From: Brevibacterium album DSM 18261 | GTDB lineage: Bacteria > Actinomycetota > Actinomycetes > Actinomycetales > Brevibacteriaceae | Assembly (NCBI RefSeq): GCF_000426445.1 | Contig: NZ_AUFJ01000010.1 | Coordinates: 310,001 to 374,000 of the forward strand | Direction of reading: 5' to 3' | DNA length: 64,000 nucleotides | Part shown: piece after piece, positions 43,306 through 51,775 of the stretch | Layout of the letters: every line of letters starts with the position of its first letter | Numbering within the stretch: position 1 is the stretch's first letter | The notes under the pieces: model-generated | Database searches by the model: none | The model's input: the letters and a program-made list of their open reading frames with translations, nothing else | What the model was told of the DNA's origin: nothing | Program-made: the position numbers and the translations under genes

Positions 43306-44534
43306 TGCGCCTCAGTACGCTGATAGGCGGTCACGACCCTGCCTTCGCGCAGGATGAGCAGGTCGCCGATGAGTGCGACCGGGTGACCCGGCAGCCGATC
43401 GCTGAGCGCGGCACCCGTGCGGTCGACGACGATGGTCACATCATCGTCGGAGTGATGGGCGAAGATGTGGCCGCCGGCCGCCAGCCGGGGACGGAAGTCC
43501 GCCGGGAGGGGTTCGCCGGAGGCGGTCGGCTCCGCTTCGCCGGGCGCGAGGCTGGTGAACAGCGTCGGCTCCTCGGGCTCGCGGAACACCACCAGGCCGG
43601 TCTCAGCATCGACGAGCACGCCGCGGACTCCCTCGATCTCAGTCAGTTCGGAGCCCCCGGCAGGATCGATGAGCCGCAGAGACCTCCTGGTCTCGAGTGC
43701 CAGCAGATCCTTTGAGGAGTGCACGACCGTGTCTCCGAAAGGTGCCGACGTCGTCATGATCTCCTTCCCCGTGTCGAGGTCCAACAGGGTCAGCTCGTCA
43801 GAGCCGGTCCAGGCCGCGACCAGTTCATCGGCGACATGTTCGGGCCAGGCGCCTTCGAACGCCCATCGCTCTGCTCCGTCGGCGGTGTCGAGCACGGTGA
43901 TGCGGGTCTCGTCGAGAACCGGGATCGGGTCACCGTACATCGCCGCGTCCGGGCCGGTCGCCACGACCGGAACACTGGTGCGCCCGCCTGCGACCTGCCG
44001 GTTCGACTCGTCGATCGGCGAGACCCACCGCACTTCGCCGGTGCGCGCTTCGAGGCCGAGCACCCCTTCCTGGTCGGAACCCGGCGCACACGCATCGTTG
44101 AGACAACCCCGGGCGTAGTACGGGATCACCACAACGGGTGCGTCATCAGAACCTGCCAGCGCAGCACCGAGGTAGCCTTCGAACTCGACCTCGATGTCGA
44201 AGCCTTTGACGGGGCCGAGCGACTCCAGCTCCCACAGGAACGCACCGGACTCCGCATCGGCCACCGCGACGCCTGGGCCCCTGTCACTGCTGGATCTGCC
44301 GGTCGCCATCACCAATCGCCCAGCCACACTCTGCTCGTCAAGCCGCACGGGCAATTGACTGCCGTCGTCGATCCACCGCCAGACGGGCTCGGGATCGATC
44401 CGAAAGCGGTCCGAGGAACTGTCACTGGGCGCCGTCTCGGTCGAGGCGGCGCCCAGTGACTCCTCCGCGGGAGGTGCCGCAGCGCATGCGGCGAGCAGAG
44501 CCGCGACGACGAAGGGAGCAGCACGGAGCAGCAT
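43302..44534 (-). CDS. Lipoprotein with PQQ-like beta-propeller, paralogue B
   Basis: Lipoprotein of 410 residues, lipobox LAAC with Cys17, then a Ser/Thr linker. Blades include VADAESGAFLWEL, GLEARTGEVRWVS and VLDTADGAERWAF. It shares with paralogue A the order of blades and the motif PYYARGCLNDAC (PYY-x3-C-x4-C), pointing to a tandem gene duplication. ATG 44534 has GAGAGGGG upstream; the frame is open 69 bases further but that would bury the signal sequence. Confidence 0.8.
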   Translation of the reverse strand: MLLRAAPFVVAALLAACAAAPPAEESLGAASTETAPSDSSSDRFRIDPEPVWRWIDDGSQLPVRLDEQSVAGRLVMATGRSSSDRGPGVAVADAESGAFLWELESLGPVKGFDIEVEFEGYLGAALAGSDDAPVVVIPYYARGCLNDACAPGSDQEGVLGLEARTGEVRWVSPIDESNRQVAGGRTSVPVVATGPDAAMYGDPIPVLDETRITVLDTADGAERWAFEGAWPEHVADELVAAWTGSDELTLLDLDTGKEIMTTSAPFGDTVVHSSKDLLALETRRSLRLIDPAGGSELTEIEGVRGVLVDAETGLVVFREPEEPTLFTSLAPGEAEPTASGEPLPADFRPRLAAGGHIFAHHSDDDVTIVVDRTGAALSDRLPGHPVALIGDLLILREGRVVTAYQRTEAQ

Positions 44535-44606
44535 CGCCCGCCCCTCTCGCGGATGGCGGCGGAACCCTCCGAGCAAAGTCCCATGTGCGGATACGCGTGC
44601 CATGAT

Positions 44607-45296
44607 TCACCGATCGGCAGTGTCGATGCTGTTGGCGATCGATACGAGGTCTTCGATCGCAGGCGAGTCCGGGTGGCCGAGCTCGGCGACGACCACCAGC
44701 ATGCTGACCGCTGTGCCGCCGTTCGCAGCGCCTCCCTTGACAGCGAGCATGGCGCTGGAATTGTCGCAGGGGTCGTCCGAGGGCGCGAGCGCAGCCGTTC
44801 CGGTGATGGAGGCCCACTCGCCGGAGGCCTTCAGCTCTCCCGTCGCGAGCTCCGGATCGCGCCCCTCGAACAGCCCTTCGACCGAGCGCCTCAGCTCATC
44901 GGCGACGGCCTGCGCGGGGTCGTTCGTGCTCTCGTCGAGAGTGAGGACCGCCAGGGCGAGCGCACGGTCGGGGTCGGCCTCGCAATAGCCCTGCCGGTAC
45001 ACCGGAAACGGCTTCGGCTCGGGATCGTCATCGTTCGGGTCGTGAGTGATCTCCCACGCAGCAGGCACCTCGTAGCGCACGTTGCCCCACGCCACCTCCT
45101 GCGGCTCGCCTTCGACCGCGCTGGCCGAAGCCCCCGGCGGCGAAGTGGACGGGGCGCTCCGCTCGGGATCGCGCGTCATGGCTGGAGACGCCTCATCGTT
45201 CGTCGGTTCGGCACCCGCGCACCCCATCAACCCCAGGATCACGACGGCCGGGAGCACCATTGCGCCCATCCGAGCGGATTTCGGATTCACCCACAT
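44607..45296 (-). CDS. Secreted lipoprotein, function unknown
   Basis: Lipoprotein of 229 residues, lipobox LMGC with Cys26, a linker rich in Ser/Pro/Ala to about residue 65, and a globular domain with two Cys (RQGYCEADP and SDDPCDNSS). The overall shape (VRYEVPAAWEI early on) resembles LpqN/LpqT-like secreted proteins, but I cannot assign it firmly. It is first in the operon with the propeller lipoproteins. ATG 45296 lies eight bases after TACGCT inside a TCTAC-N3-GTAGA operator. Confidence 0.75.
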   Translation of the reverse strand: MWVNPKSARMGAMVLPAVVILGLMGCAGAEPTNDEASPAMTRDPERSAPSTSPPGASASAVEGEPQEVAWGNVRYEVPAAWEITHDPNDDDPEPKPFPVYRQGYCEADPDRALALAVLTLDESTNDPAQAVADELRRSVEGLFEGRDPELATGELKASGEWASITGTAALAPSDDPCDNSSAMLAVKGGAANGGTAVSMLVVVAELGHPDSPAIEDLVSIANSIDTADR

Positions 45297-45299
45297 GCT

Positions 45300-45312
45300 T
45301 CTACAGCGTAGA
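45300..45312 (-). promoter_or_regulatory. TetR-type operator, site 2, overlapping a leaderless promoter
   Basis: TCTAC-AGC-GTAGA is a perfect inverted repeat only four bases before the lipoprotein ATG. The minus-strand -10 box TACGCT (45305-45310) is inside it, so a bound repressor would cover the promoter. Arms are identical to those at 36498-36510. Confidence 0.6.
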
Positions 45313-45473
45313 CCGTGAAGGAGAAGCCTGCAAGCAGTTCAGAACACGCATCACACCGATGCAGGAGAAGACACTGAGCAGGACAGGCGAGGACTCGGCG
45401 CATTCCGCAGCAACCGCATTCCTCTCACGTGCCGCTCATCTCGACCCGCGGCCGGGATGACATCACCACTCAT

Positions 45474-45492
45474 TTAGCTTAGGCTTCCCTTG
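45474..45492 (+). promoter_or_regulatory. DtxR/IdeR-type iron box
   Basis: TTAGCTTAGGCTTCCCTTG matches 14 of 19 positions of the DtxR/IdeR consensus TTAGGTTAGGCTAACCTAA, 30 bp before the siderophore-binding protein gene. It predicts repression by iron. Confidence 0.65.
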
Positions 45493-45521
45493 CTCATAGC
45501 TCGGTCGCGAAACGAGGGTGG

Positions 45522-46586
45522 ATGTCGAACAAACGCTGGGCGGGGCTCATGGCCGCCGCGGTCCTGTCTGTGGCCGCTTCGGGATGCGGGGCCTCGGAGC
45601 CGATGCCCGTCGAGAGCGCCGCCGCTCAGGGCGAGGGCTCCACGGAGTACCCGCTGACGCTGGAGAACTGCGGACGGGAGATCACGATCGAGGAGGCCCC
45701 GCAGCGGGCGGTCTCCCTGGACCAGAACTCGACGGAGATCCTGCTCTCGCTGGGGCTCGAGGACCGCATGGCCGGCACGGCGTCGTGGACCGATCCGGTG
45801 CTCGAGCCCCTCGCCGCCGCCAATGACGAGGTGCCGAGACTCGCGGACGACGCACCGACGTACGAGGTGCTGCTGGACAGCGATCCCGATTTCGTCACCG
45901 CATCGTTCGGACGGCACTTCAACGCGGAGGGCGGCGTCGCCCCGCGCGACAGGCTGGCCGAGACCGGCATCGAGTCCTATCTGTCGCCGACGGACTGCGA
46001 GGACGGCACGAGCATCAACGGCGGGGGCACGCGCACCCGTCAGCTGGCCCTCGATGCACTGCACCAGGAGATCCGCGATCTCGCGGCGATCTTCGACGTC
46101 CCCGAGCGCGGCGAGCAGCTCATCGCCGAACTGGAGGACCGCACCGAGGCCGCACAGGAGGGACTGGACCTCGAGGGGGCCTCGGCGGCGTTCTGGTTCG
46201 CCGACACCCGCACCCCCTATGTCGCCGGCGGTCTCGGCTCCGCCTCGCTGCTGGCGACGCTGAGCGGCATGGGCAATGCCTATGCCGACACGCCCGACGA
46301 CTGGCCGGCGTCCGGCTGGGAGGCATTCGTGGAGAGGGAGCCGCAGATCATCGTGCTCGGCGACCTTCACCGGGACCGGTTCCCCGGTGATCGGCTCCAG
46401 GACAAGATCGACTTCCTCGAATCCGATCCGCTCACCCGCACGCTGCCCGCGGTGCGCGATGAGTGCTATATCGCTCTGCACGGCGCGGAGATGAACCCCT
46501 CCATCCGCTATGTGGACGGACTCGAGAAGATCCAGGCCTGGGCCTCGGGCCCCGATGCCGAGAGGTGCGCCGCGAGTGGCCACTGA
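45522..46586 (+). CDS. Iron-siderophore ABC importer binding lipoprotein
   Basis: FecB/FhuD-like binding protein of 354 residues, lipobox ASGC with Cys22. The helical-backbone type is indicated by ITIEEAPQRAVSLDQNSTEILLSLG and the long central helix region (LALDALHQEIRDLAAIF). It binds a ferric siderophore or haem. ATG 45522 follows a GAGG core. An iron box lies upstream and the permease and ATPase genes overlap downstream. Two Cys pairs (NCG, DCEDG, DECYI, ERCAA) may form disulfides. Confidence 0.9.
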   Translation: MSNKRWAGLMAAAVLSVAASGCGASEPMPVESAAAQGEGSTEYPLTLENCGREITIEEAPQRAVSLDQNSTEILLSLGLEDRMAGTASWTDPVLEPLAAANDEVPRLADDAPTYEVLLDSDPDFVTASFGRHFNAEGGVAPRDRLAETGIESYLSPTDCEDGTSINGGGTRTRQLALDALHQEIRDLAAIFDVPERGEQLIAELEDRTEAAQEGLDLEGASAAFWFADTRTPYVAGGLGSASLLATLSGMGNAYADTPDDWPASGWEAFVEREPQIIVLGDLHRDRFPGDRLQDKIDFLESDPLTRTLPAVRDECYIALHGAEMNPSIRYVDGLEKIQAWASGPDAERCAASGH

Positions 46587-47667
46587 CACGGCCGCCCCGC
46601 CCCTCCCCGCACCGGCACAGCCGGCGGCGACCCCCAGGACCCGTACGCTGCCGCGAGCGCTCGCGGCCGCCCTCCTCCTCGCCGCCGGTGCCGCCGGGCT
46701 CCTGCTCTCCGTCGGCGTCGCCGTCACATTGGGACCGGCCGATGTGTCACTGGTGAATGTGCGCGATGTCATCACGAACCACCTCGGCCTCACCGACATC
46801 CCGGTGCGGGTCTCCGAGGACGCGATCGTATGGCAGGAGCGCCTGCCGCGGGCCCTCGTGGCCGCCGCGTGCGGAACGGGACTGGGGGTCAGCGGGGCGA
46901 TCCTGCAGTCCCTGCTGCGCAATCCGCTGGCCGATCCCTTCGTGCTCGGCATCTCATCGGGAGCGTCGACCGGAGCGGTCCTCATCGGCGTCCTCGGCCT
47001 CGGCGGCACCGTCATCGGCCTGTCCGGAGGCGCGTTCCTCGGAGCCCTGCTCTCGTTCGCACTCGTGCTCCTGCTGGCCCGCCATGCCGGCGCGGGCACC
47101 GGGAGCATCGTGCTGGCAGGCGTCGCCTGCACTCAGCTGTTCAGCGCCCTGACGTCGCTGATCACCTTCGGGTTCGCGGATTCCGATGAGGCGCGCGGGG
47201 TGATGTTCTGGCTGCTGGGCTCACTGGAGGGGGTGCGCTGGGACGATGCCGCGCTCACCGGCGCCGTCGCCGCCGTCGGCGTCCTGGTCGCACTCGCGCA
47301 CGTGCTGCCGCTGGACGCCTTCGCCTTCGGCGACGAGGTCGCCTCCTCCCTCGGCATTCACGTCACCCGCACCCGGATCACGCTGCTCGTGCTCACCGCG
47401 CTCGTCACCGCGACGCTGGTGAGCGTGGCCGGGGCGATCGGATTCGTGGGCCTCGTGCTGCCGCACGCCGCGCGCCTCGTCGTCGGCCACCGCCACGGCC
47501 GGGTCATACCGGCGACGGCGGTCCTGGGGGCGATCTTCATGGTCTGGGTCGATGCGTTCTCGCGCGTCGCCTTCTCCCCCTCGCCGCTGCCCGTCGGCGT
47601 GGGGACGGCGCTGGTCGGCGTGCCCGTGTTCGTCCTCCTCCTCATCCGGAAGAAGGCCCGATCATGA
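46576..47667 (+). CDS. Iron-siderophore ABC importer permease (FecCD type)
   Basis: Permease of 363 residues with about ten membrane segments. Landmarks are LPRALVAAACGTGLGVSGAI, LADPFVLGISSGAS and GFVGLVLPHAARLV, all standard in FecCD/BtuC proteins. GTG 46576 has GAGAGGTG eight bases upstream and overlaps the binding-protein gene by 11 bases; the longer frame from 46510 lies inside that gene and is unlikely. Only one permease gene is present, so it should act as a homodimer. Confidence 0.9.
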   Translation: MATDTAAPPLPAPAQPAATPRTRTLPRALAAALLLAAGAAGLLLSVGVAVTLGPADVSLVNVRDVITNHLGLTDIPVRVSEDAIVWQERLPRALVAAACGTGLGVSGAILQSLLRNPLADPFVLGISSGASTGAVLIGVLGLGGTVIGLSGGAFLGALLSFALVLLLARHAGAGTGSIVLAGVACTQLFSALTSLITFGFADSDEARGVMFWLLGSLEGVRWDDAALTGAVAAVGVLVALAHVLPLDAFAFGDEVASSLGIHVTRTRITLLVLTALVTATLVSVAGAIGFVGLVLPHAARLVVGHRHGRVIPATAVLGAIFMVWVDAFSRVAFSPSPLPVGVGTALVGVPVFVLLLIRKKARS

Positions 47668-48461
47668 CGCTGAGCGTGGACGGAGTGTCATGGCGGCGGG
47701 GTGGGGCCCTCGTCGTCGATGACGTCACGCTGCACCCCCGCCCGGGCGAGACGATCGGGCTGCTCGGGCCCAACGGCTCGGGGAAGTCGTCGCTGCTGCG
47801 GCTGCTCCAGGCGGCGTCGCGTCCCGATGCCGGGACAGTGACCCTCGACGGGCAGCCGATCGGCGCGCTCCCCCGCCGTGCCGTGGCGCGCAGGATCGCC
47901 GCGGTCACACAGCACGCCGACACGGACACCGATATCACCGTCCACGATGTCGTCCGCCTCGGGCGCACGCCGCACCGCAGCCTCTGGGGCTCGGCAACGG
48001 CGCATGACGAGGCTGCCGTTCGCGATGCGCTCGAGCGCGTGGGGCTCGCCGATGCGGCCGAGCGGACCTGGCGCTCCCTCTCCGGCGGCGAGCGCCAGCG
48101 CGCACACATCGCTCGCGCGCTCGCGCAGGAGCCCCGCGAGCTGCTCCTCGACGAGCCCACCAACCACCTGGACATCCGCCACCAGCTCGACCTGCTGCAC
48201 CTGGTCTCGATGCTCGACACGACGAGCATCATCGCGCTCCACGACCTGAACCTGGCCGGAATGTTCTGCGACAGCATCGTCGTGCTCAGGCAGGGGCGCG
48301 CGGTGGCCGCAGGGACGCCGCGGGAGGTGCTCACCCGCGAGCTGATCCGCGACGTGTACGAAGTCGATGCAGAGGTGACGCCGACCGAGGAAGGAGGGGT
48401 CGCGGTCGCGTTCACGCGACGCTCATGGGAGCGGGCAGGCCGGCCGCAGCCGACGAGGTGA
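47664..48461 (+). CDS. Iron-siderophore ABC importer ATPase (FecE type)
   Basis: ATPase of 265 residues. Walker A GPNGSGKSSLL, signature LSGGERQRAHIARAL, Walker B ELLLDEPTNHLD, H-loop ALHDLNLAG, all typical of the FecE/FepC group. It overlaps the permease stop by four bases and ends before a strong hairpin. Confidence 0.92.
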   Translation: MTLSVDGVSWRRGGALVVDDVTLHPRPGETIGLLGPNGSGKSSLLRLLQAASRPDAGTVTLDGQPIGALPRRAVARRIAAVTQHADTDTDITVHDVVRLGRTPHRSLWGSATAHDEAAVRDALERVGLADAAERTWRSLSGGERQRAHIARALAQEPRELLLDEPTNHLDIRHQLDLLHLVSMLDTTSIIALHDLNLAGMFCDSIVVLRQGRAVAAGTPREVLTRELIRDVYEVDAEVTPTEEGGVAVAFTRRSWERAGRPQPTR

Positions 48462-48513
48462 TGGGGGCTGGGCCATCGACGCGGAGAAGGCTTTCGCGTG
48501 AGGCAGCGGAAAC

Positions 48514-48545
48514 AGATCTGCCCCACCTGACGGCGGGGCAGATCT
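48514..48545. terminator. Bidirectional hairpin between fecE-like gene and tRNA-Ala
   Basis: AGATCTGCCCC and GGGGCAGATCT form a perfect 11-bp stem around a 10-base loop. It lies 52 bp after the ATPase stop on the plus strand and 18 bp after the tRNA on the minus strand, so it can serve both. Confidence 0.65.
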
Positions 48546-48563
48546 CATCATTCTCGAATTATG

Positions 48564-48636
48564 TGGAGGTAAGGGGATTCGAACCCCTGACCTTCTCCAT
48601 GCCATGGAGACGCGCTACCAACTGCGCCATACCCCC
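48564..48636 (-). tRNA. tRNA-Ala (anticodon GGC), copy 1
   Basis: 73-nt cloverleaf on the minus strand: acceptor GGGGGTA/TACCTCC (one G-T pair), D arm GCGC-AGTTGGTA-GCGC, anticodon arm TCTCC-ATGGCAT-GGAGA with anticodon GGC, T arm AGGGG-TTCGAAT-CCCCT, discriminator A. The CCA end is not encoded. It is identical to the copy at 51828-51900. Confidence 0.97.
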
Positions 48637-48744
48637 GAAGGTGCCTACCGGGCCCGCCCGGCGACTCGCACAATCATAGACGACCGCACACCGAGGCACA
48701 AATCGCCCCGGGCCCACGCGCACCCAGGCACCCCTCCATCCCGT

Positions 48745-48763
48745 TTATCACACCTGTGATAAT
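48745..48763 (+). promoter_or_regulatory. Operator/promoter of the ABC-F-tetR operon
   Basis: TTATCACA-CC-TGTGATAA is a perfect 8+2+8 palindrome. The -10 box GATAAT (48758-48763, five of six consensus bases) overlaps its right arm and lies eight bases before ATG 48772. It is well placed for repression by the TetR protein encoded at the end of the operon. Confidence 0.65.
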
Positions 48764-48771
48764 TTGAGTCC

Positions 48772-48850
48772 ATGACTCATCTGGACGTGTCCTCCGTGTC
48801 CTATTCCCTCGCGGACGGCCGCCCCCCTGCTGCGCGAGGTCTCCCTGCGC
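48772..48850 (+). other. Frame-shifted 5' end of the ABC-F gene
   Basis: From ATG 48772 the DNA codes for MTHLDVSSVSYSLADGRP, a normal ABC N-terminus, but a run of six C at 48822-48827 throws it out of frame with the ATPase. With five C it would continue PLLREVSLRVGAGERVAL directly into Walker A. Either a one-base insertion, a sequencing error, or translation from GTG 48851 explains it. Confidence 0.75.
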
Positions 48851-50446
48851 GTGGGCGCGGGCGAGCGCGTTGCGCTCATCGGCGCGAACGGTGCGGGCAA
48901 GAGCACACTGCTGCGGATCGTCACGGGCGACCTCGCACCGGAGTCGGGCGCCGTCACCTGCGACGGCAGCCTCGGCGTCATGCGGCAGTTCCTCGCTGGC
49001 GGCACCGTGCAGGAGCTGCTGCTCTCGCTCGCACCCCCTGCGCTCCGCACGGCCTCGGCGAAGCTCTCCCGGGCGGAGGCCGCGATGGAGGAGTCCGGCA
49101 CCACCGAATCCCAGATGGCGTTCGCCTCCGCCGTGGCGGCATGGGGCGACTCCGGCGGATACGAGGCCGAGGTGCTGTGGGACGCGTGCACCGTCGCGGC
49201 CCTCGGAATCCCGTTCGAGCGCTGCCGCGACCGCGCACTGACGACGCTGTCGGGCGGCGAGCGGAAGCGCCTCGCACTCGAAGCGCTGCTCCGCGGCCCC
49301 GATGACCTCCTCCTGCTCGACGAACCGGACAACTCCCTCGACGTCCCCGGCAAGCGCTGGCTGGAGGAGCAGCTGCGCACGACCGGGAAGGGCATGCTCC
49401 TGGTCAGCCACGACCGCGAGCTCCTCGCACGCGCCGCGACCTCGCTTGTGACCCTCGAGCTCGGGGCCGCGGGCAGCACCGCCTGGACGCATGCGGGCGG
49501 CTTCGCGGACTACCACCGGGCGCGGGAGCGGCGCTTCGAGCGGCTGGACGAGCTGCGCCGCCGCTGGGACGAGGAGCACGCCAAGCTGCGCTCCCTCATG
49601 CTCACGTACAAGCAGAAGGCCGCGTACAACTCTGACATGGCCTCGCGTTACCGGGCCGCACAGACCCGGCTCACCCGGTTCCAGGAGGCCGGACCTCCCG
49701 AGGAGCAGCCGCGCGAGCAGCGTCTCGACATGCGCCTGGGCGGGGGACGTACGGGCAAGCGGGTGCTCGAGTGCCGGGGCCTCGCGCTTACAGGCCTGAC
49801 CGCCCCGTTCGACGCCGAGGCCTGGTACGACGATCGGATCGCCGTGCTCGGAGCGAACGGATCGGGGAAATCGCATTTCCTGCGCCTGCTCGCCGCCGGG
49901 GGCACCGATCCCGCACCTGACCATCGGCCCGTGGCCGATGCCGCGATCGAGCCCGTGCCGCACACCGGCACAGCCCGGCTGGGGGCGCGGGCGAGGCCGG
50001 GCTGGTTCGCGCAGAACCGGGAGCGCCCCGAGCTGCTGAGCCGGACCCTGCTGGAGATCCTGCACCGGGGCGACGAGCACCGCTCGGGGCTCCCGCGCGA
50101 GGAGGCGTCCCGCGCGCTGGCACGGTACGAGCTGGCGCAGGCCGCCGAACGGCGGCTCGAAGAGCTCTCCGGCGGTCAGCAGGCGCGCTTCCAGGTGCTC
50201 CTGCTCGAACTCGGCGGCGCGACGATGCTGCTGCTGGACGAACCGACCGACAATCTCGACCTTGTCTCCGCGGAGGCCCTCCAGCAGGCGCTGCGCGGCT
50301 TCGCGGGCACGGTCCTCTCCGTCACGCACGACCGCTGGTTCGCCCGCGATTTCGACCGCTTCCTCGTGTTCGGCGCAGACGGCCGCGTGCGCGAGAGCGG
50401 TGAGCCGGTATGGGACGAGTCCGGCGCCGACAGGAAGCGGGGCTGA
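48851..50446 (+). CDS. ABC-F type ATPase (ribosome-protection/resistance-like)
   Basis: Soluble protein with two ABC domains and no membrane part, 531 residues in the open frame from GTG 48851. First domain: Walker A GANGAGKSTLL, signature LSGGERKR, Walker B LLLLDEPDNSLD. Linker around RRWDEEHAKLRSLMLTYKQK. Second domain: GANGSGKSHFL, LSGGQQARF, LLLDEPTDNLD, SVTHDRWF. The family includes antibiotic-resistance proteins that displace drugs from the ribosome. As it stands, the first ABC domain lacks its first beta strands unless the upstream C-run frameshift is corrected. It is followed after four bases by a TetR gene. Confidence 0.82.
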   Translation: MGAGERVALIGANGAGKSTLLRIVTGDLAPESGAVTCDGSLGVMRQFLAGGTVQELLLSLAPPALRTASAKLSRAEAAMEESGTTESQMAFASAVAAWGDSGGYEAEVLWDACTVAALGIPFERCRDRALTTLSGGERKRLALEALLRGPDDLLLLDEPDNSLDVPGKRWLEEQLRTTGKGMLLVSHDRELLARAATSLVTLELGAAGSTAWTHAGGFADYHRARERRFERLDELRRRWDEEHAKLRSLMLTYKQKAAYNSDMASRYRAAQTRLTRFQEAGPPEEQPREQRLDMRLGGGRTGKRVLECRGLALTGLTAPFDAEAWYDDRIAVLGANGSGKSHFLRLLAAGGTDPAPDHRPVADAAIEPVPHTGTARLGARARPGWFAQNRERPELLSRTLLEILHRGDEHRSGLPREEASRALARYELAQAAERRLEELSGGQQARFQVLLLELGGATMLLLDEPTDNLDLVSAEALQQALRGFAGTVLSVTHDRWFARDFDRFLVFGADGRVRESGEPVWDESGADRKRG

Positions 50447-50450
50447 GGCC

Positions 50451-51056
50451 GTGCCTGCGCGCATCGACCCCGCTCAGCGCCGTGGCCAGATCGTCGAGGC
50501 CGCGTTCCGGCTCGTCATCGCCGAGGGGATCACCGGCATGTCGCTGCGGAAGGTGGCGGAGGAATCGGGGCTGAACATCGGCTCGGTGCGGCACTGCTTC
50601 GACAGCCACCACGCGCTCCTCACCGCCGCGGCGGAGGAGGCCGGGAACCGCATGGGCCGACGCCTCGCCGGGCACCCCGTCGAGCGGTTGCGCGGGCTCC
50701 GGGGCGAGGTCGCACTCGATGCCCTGCAGGCGCTTGTCGAGACGGTCCTGCCCCTCGACGAGGCACGGCGGGAGGAGGCAGCCGTCGTGGTCGAGCTCAT
50801 CGCGGCCTCCCGCACGATGCCCGTGTTCCGCCCGATCGCAGCGCGCATGGGCGCCGATCTCACCGCGGTGCTGCGCGAGGCGCTCACCGCGCTGGAAGTG
50901 CCCGAGGCGGAGCTCGCCGCAGCGCAGGTCTCGGCCGTGGTCGGCGGACTCACCTTCGATGCGCTCACCCCGCACGGGGCTCTGAGCGTCGAGCAGCTCC
51001 GGACGATCCTGCGGGCTCATCTGCGCGGCCTGCTGGGGGTATCGGAACCGGGCTGA
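50451..51056 (+). CDS. TetR-family repressor of the ABC-F operon
   Basis: Regulator of 201 residues. Helix-turn-helix: RGQIVEAAFRLVIAEGITGM, SLRKVAEESGLNIGSVRHCF. The C-terminal domain resembles TetR_C_6 (EVALDALQALVETVLPLDEA). GTG 50451 follows the ABC-F stop by four bases with a weak GAGG. It likely represses the operon at the TTATCACA palindrome and responds to the drug handled by the ABC-F protein. Confidence 0.85.
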   Translation: MPARIDPAQRRGQIVEAAFRLVIAEGITGMSLRKVAEESGLNIGSVRHCFDSHHALLTAAAEEAGNRMGRRLAGHPVERLRGLRGEVALDALQALVETVLPLDEARREEAAVVVELIAASRTMPVFRPIAARMGADLTAVLREALTALEVPEAELAAAQVSAVVGGLTFDALTPHGALSVEQLRTILRAHLRGLLGVSEPG

Positions 51057-51139
51057 GGGCGAACGGCCCACTGGCCGCGCGCGATGCGCGCACATCTGCT
51101 CCATACCGGGAGGAGGTGCAGAGGAGCCCTCCCACGGTC

Positions 51140-51175
51140 GGCCTCGTGCGCCGGGGAGTCAGGCCTCGTGCGCCG
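51140..51175. repeat. 14-bp direct repeat at a gene 3' end
   Basis: GGCCTCGTGCGCCG occurs at 51140-51153 and 51162-51175. The second copy codes for the last residues (SAHEA) of the minus-strand gene at 51159; the first lies past its stop. A likely short duplication. Confidence 0.7.
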
Positions 51176-51677
51176 ACCCGGCGACGTTCGGGGCCTCCGC
51201 CCCGAACTCCGGACCGGCGGCGATCTGCATCTCCTCCGGATCGGCCGACATCGGCCCTTCGCGGGAGAGCGTCCAGCGGCCTGCGCGAACACCAGTCTCG
51301 ATCAGTTCGGCCAATCCTCGCAGATGTTCCCGCCAGGAGGCACCGGCGACGATCTGCGCAACCTCGCTCAGCCCCACGGGTCCTCCCCGACGGGCGCGGA
51401 GCAGTGCATTGAGTGCGGCGGCGGCGCGGATGCCCCTGCTCTCCTCGTCCGCCTTCCACCAGGCCCGGCCGCGCTCCCCCAGGGCGATCTTCGCATCGTG
51501 CACACGGGTCCGCGCTGAGGTCTCGCCGCTCCCGATGAGCCGCCGTGCCCGCATCAGCTCACCGACGAGCTCCTGCTTCAGCGGTGCGGGGATGGCCGGA
51601 TCGGCGGCTCTCCACCTCCGCCCCTCGACCACGATGTACCGACCGTCTTCGGTCAGCCGGGCCTGCGCTCTCCCCAT
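51159..51677 (-). CDS. Conserved protein with a DUF3253-like C-terminal part
   Basis: Protein of 172 residues. The first half (VVEGRRWRAADPAIP, ARTRVHDAKIALGERGRAWW) matches a conserved actinobacterial family sometimes labelled biopolymer transporter Tol, a label without support here since there is no membrane segment. The second half (LNALLRARRGGPVGLSEVAQ, then SWREHLRGLAELIETGV) resembles a DUF3253 winged helix. ATG 51677 lies seven bases after TACAGT, suggesting a leaderless mRNA. Function unknown. Confidence 0.7.
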   Translation of the reverse strand: MGRAQARLTEDGRYIVVEGRRWRAADPAIPAPLKQELVGELMRARRLIGSGETSARTRVHDAKIALGERGRAWWKADEESRGIRAAAALNALLRARRGGPVGLSEVAQIVAGASWREHLRGLAELIETGVRAGRWTLSREGPMSADPEEMQIAAGPEFGAEAPNVAGSAHEA

Positions 51678-51684
51678 GTCTCCC

Positions 51685-51690
51685 ACTGTA
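51685..51690 (-). promoter_or_regulatory. -10 box of a predicted leaderless transcript
   Basis: TACAGT on the minus strand, seven bases before ATG 51677, with no Shine-Dalgarno. Confidence 0.5.
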
Positions 51691-51775
51691 GTCCGCGGGG
51701 AGCGGCGGTGACGGCAATTCGAAGTCTGCGCTGACACCCCGGTCTCCGGGGCGGCCTTTCCCATCGCACAACGAA

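Noticed and set aside
48674-50464. Long minus-strand frame over the ABC-F gene
   Set aside because: It also runs across the ABC-F promoter region, has no recognisable domain, and the plus strand carries two perfect ABC domains.
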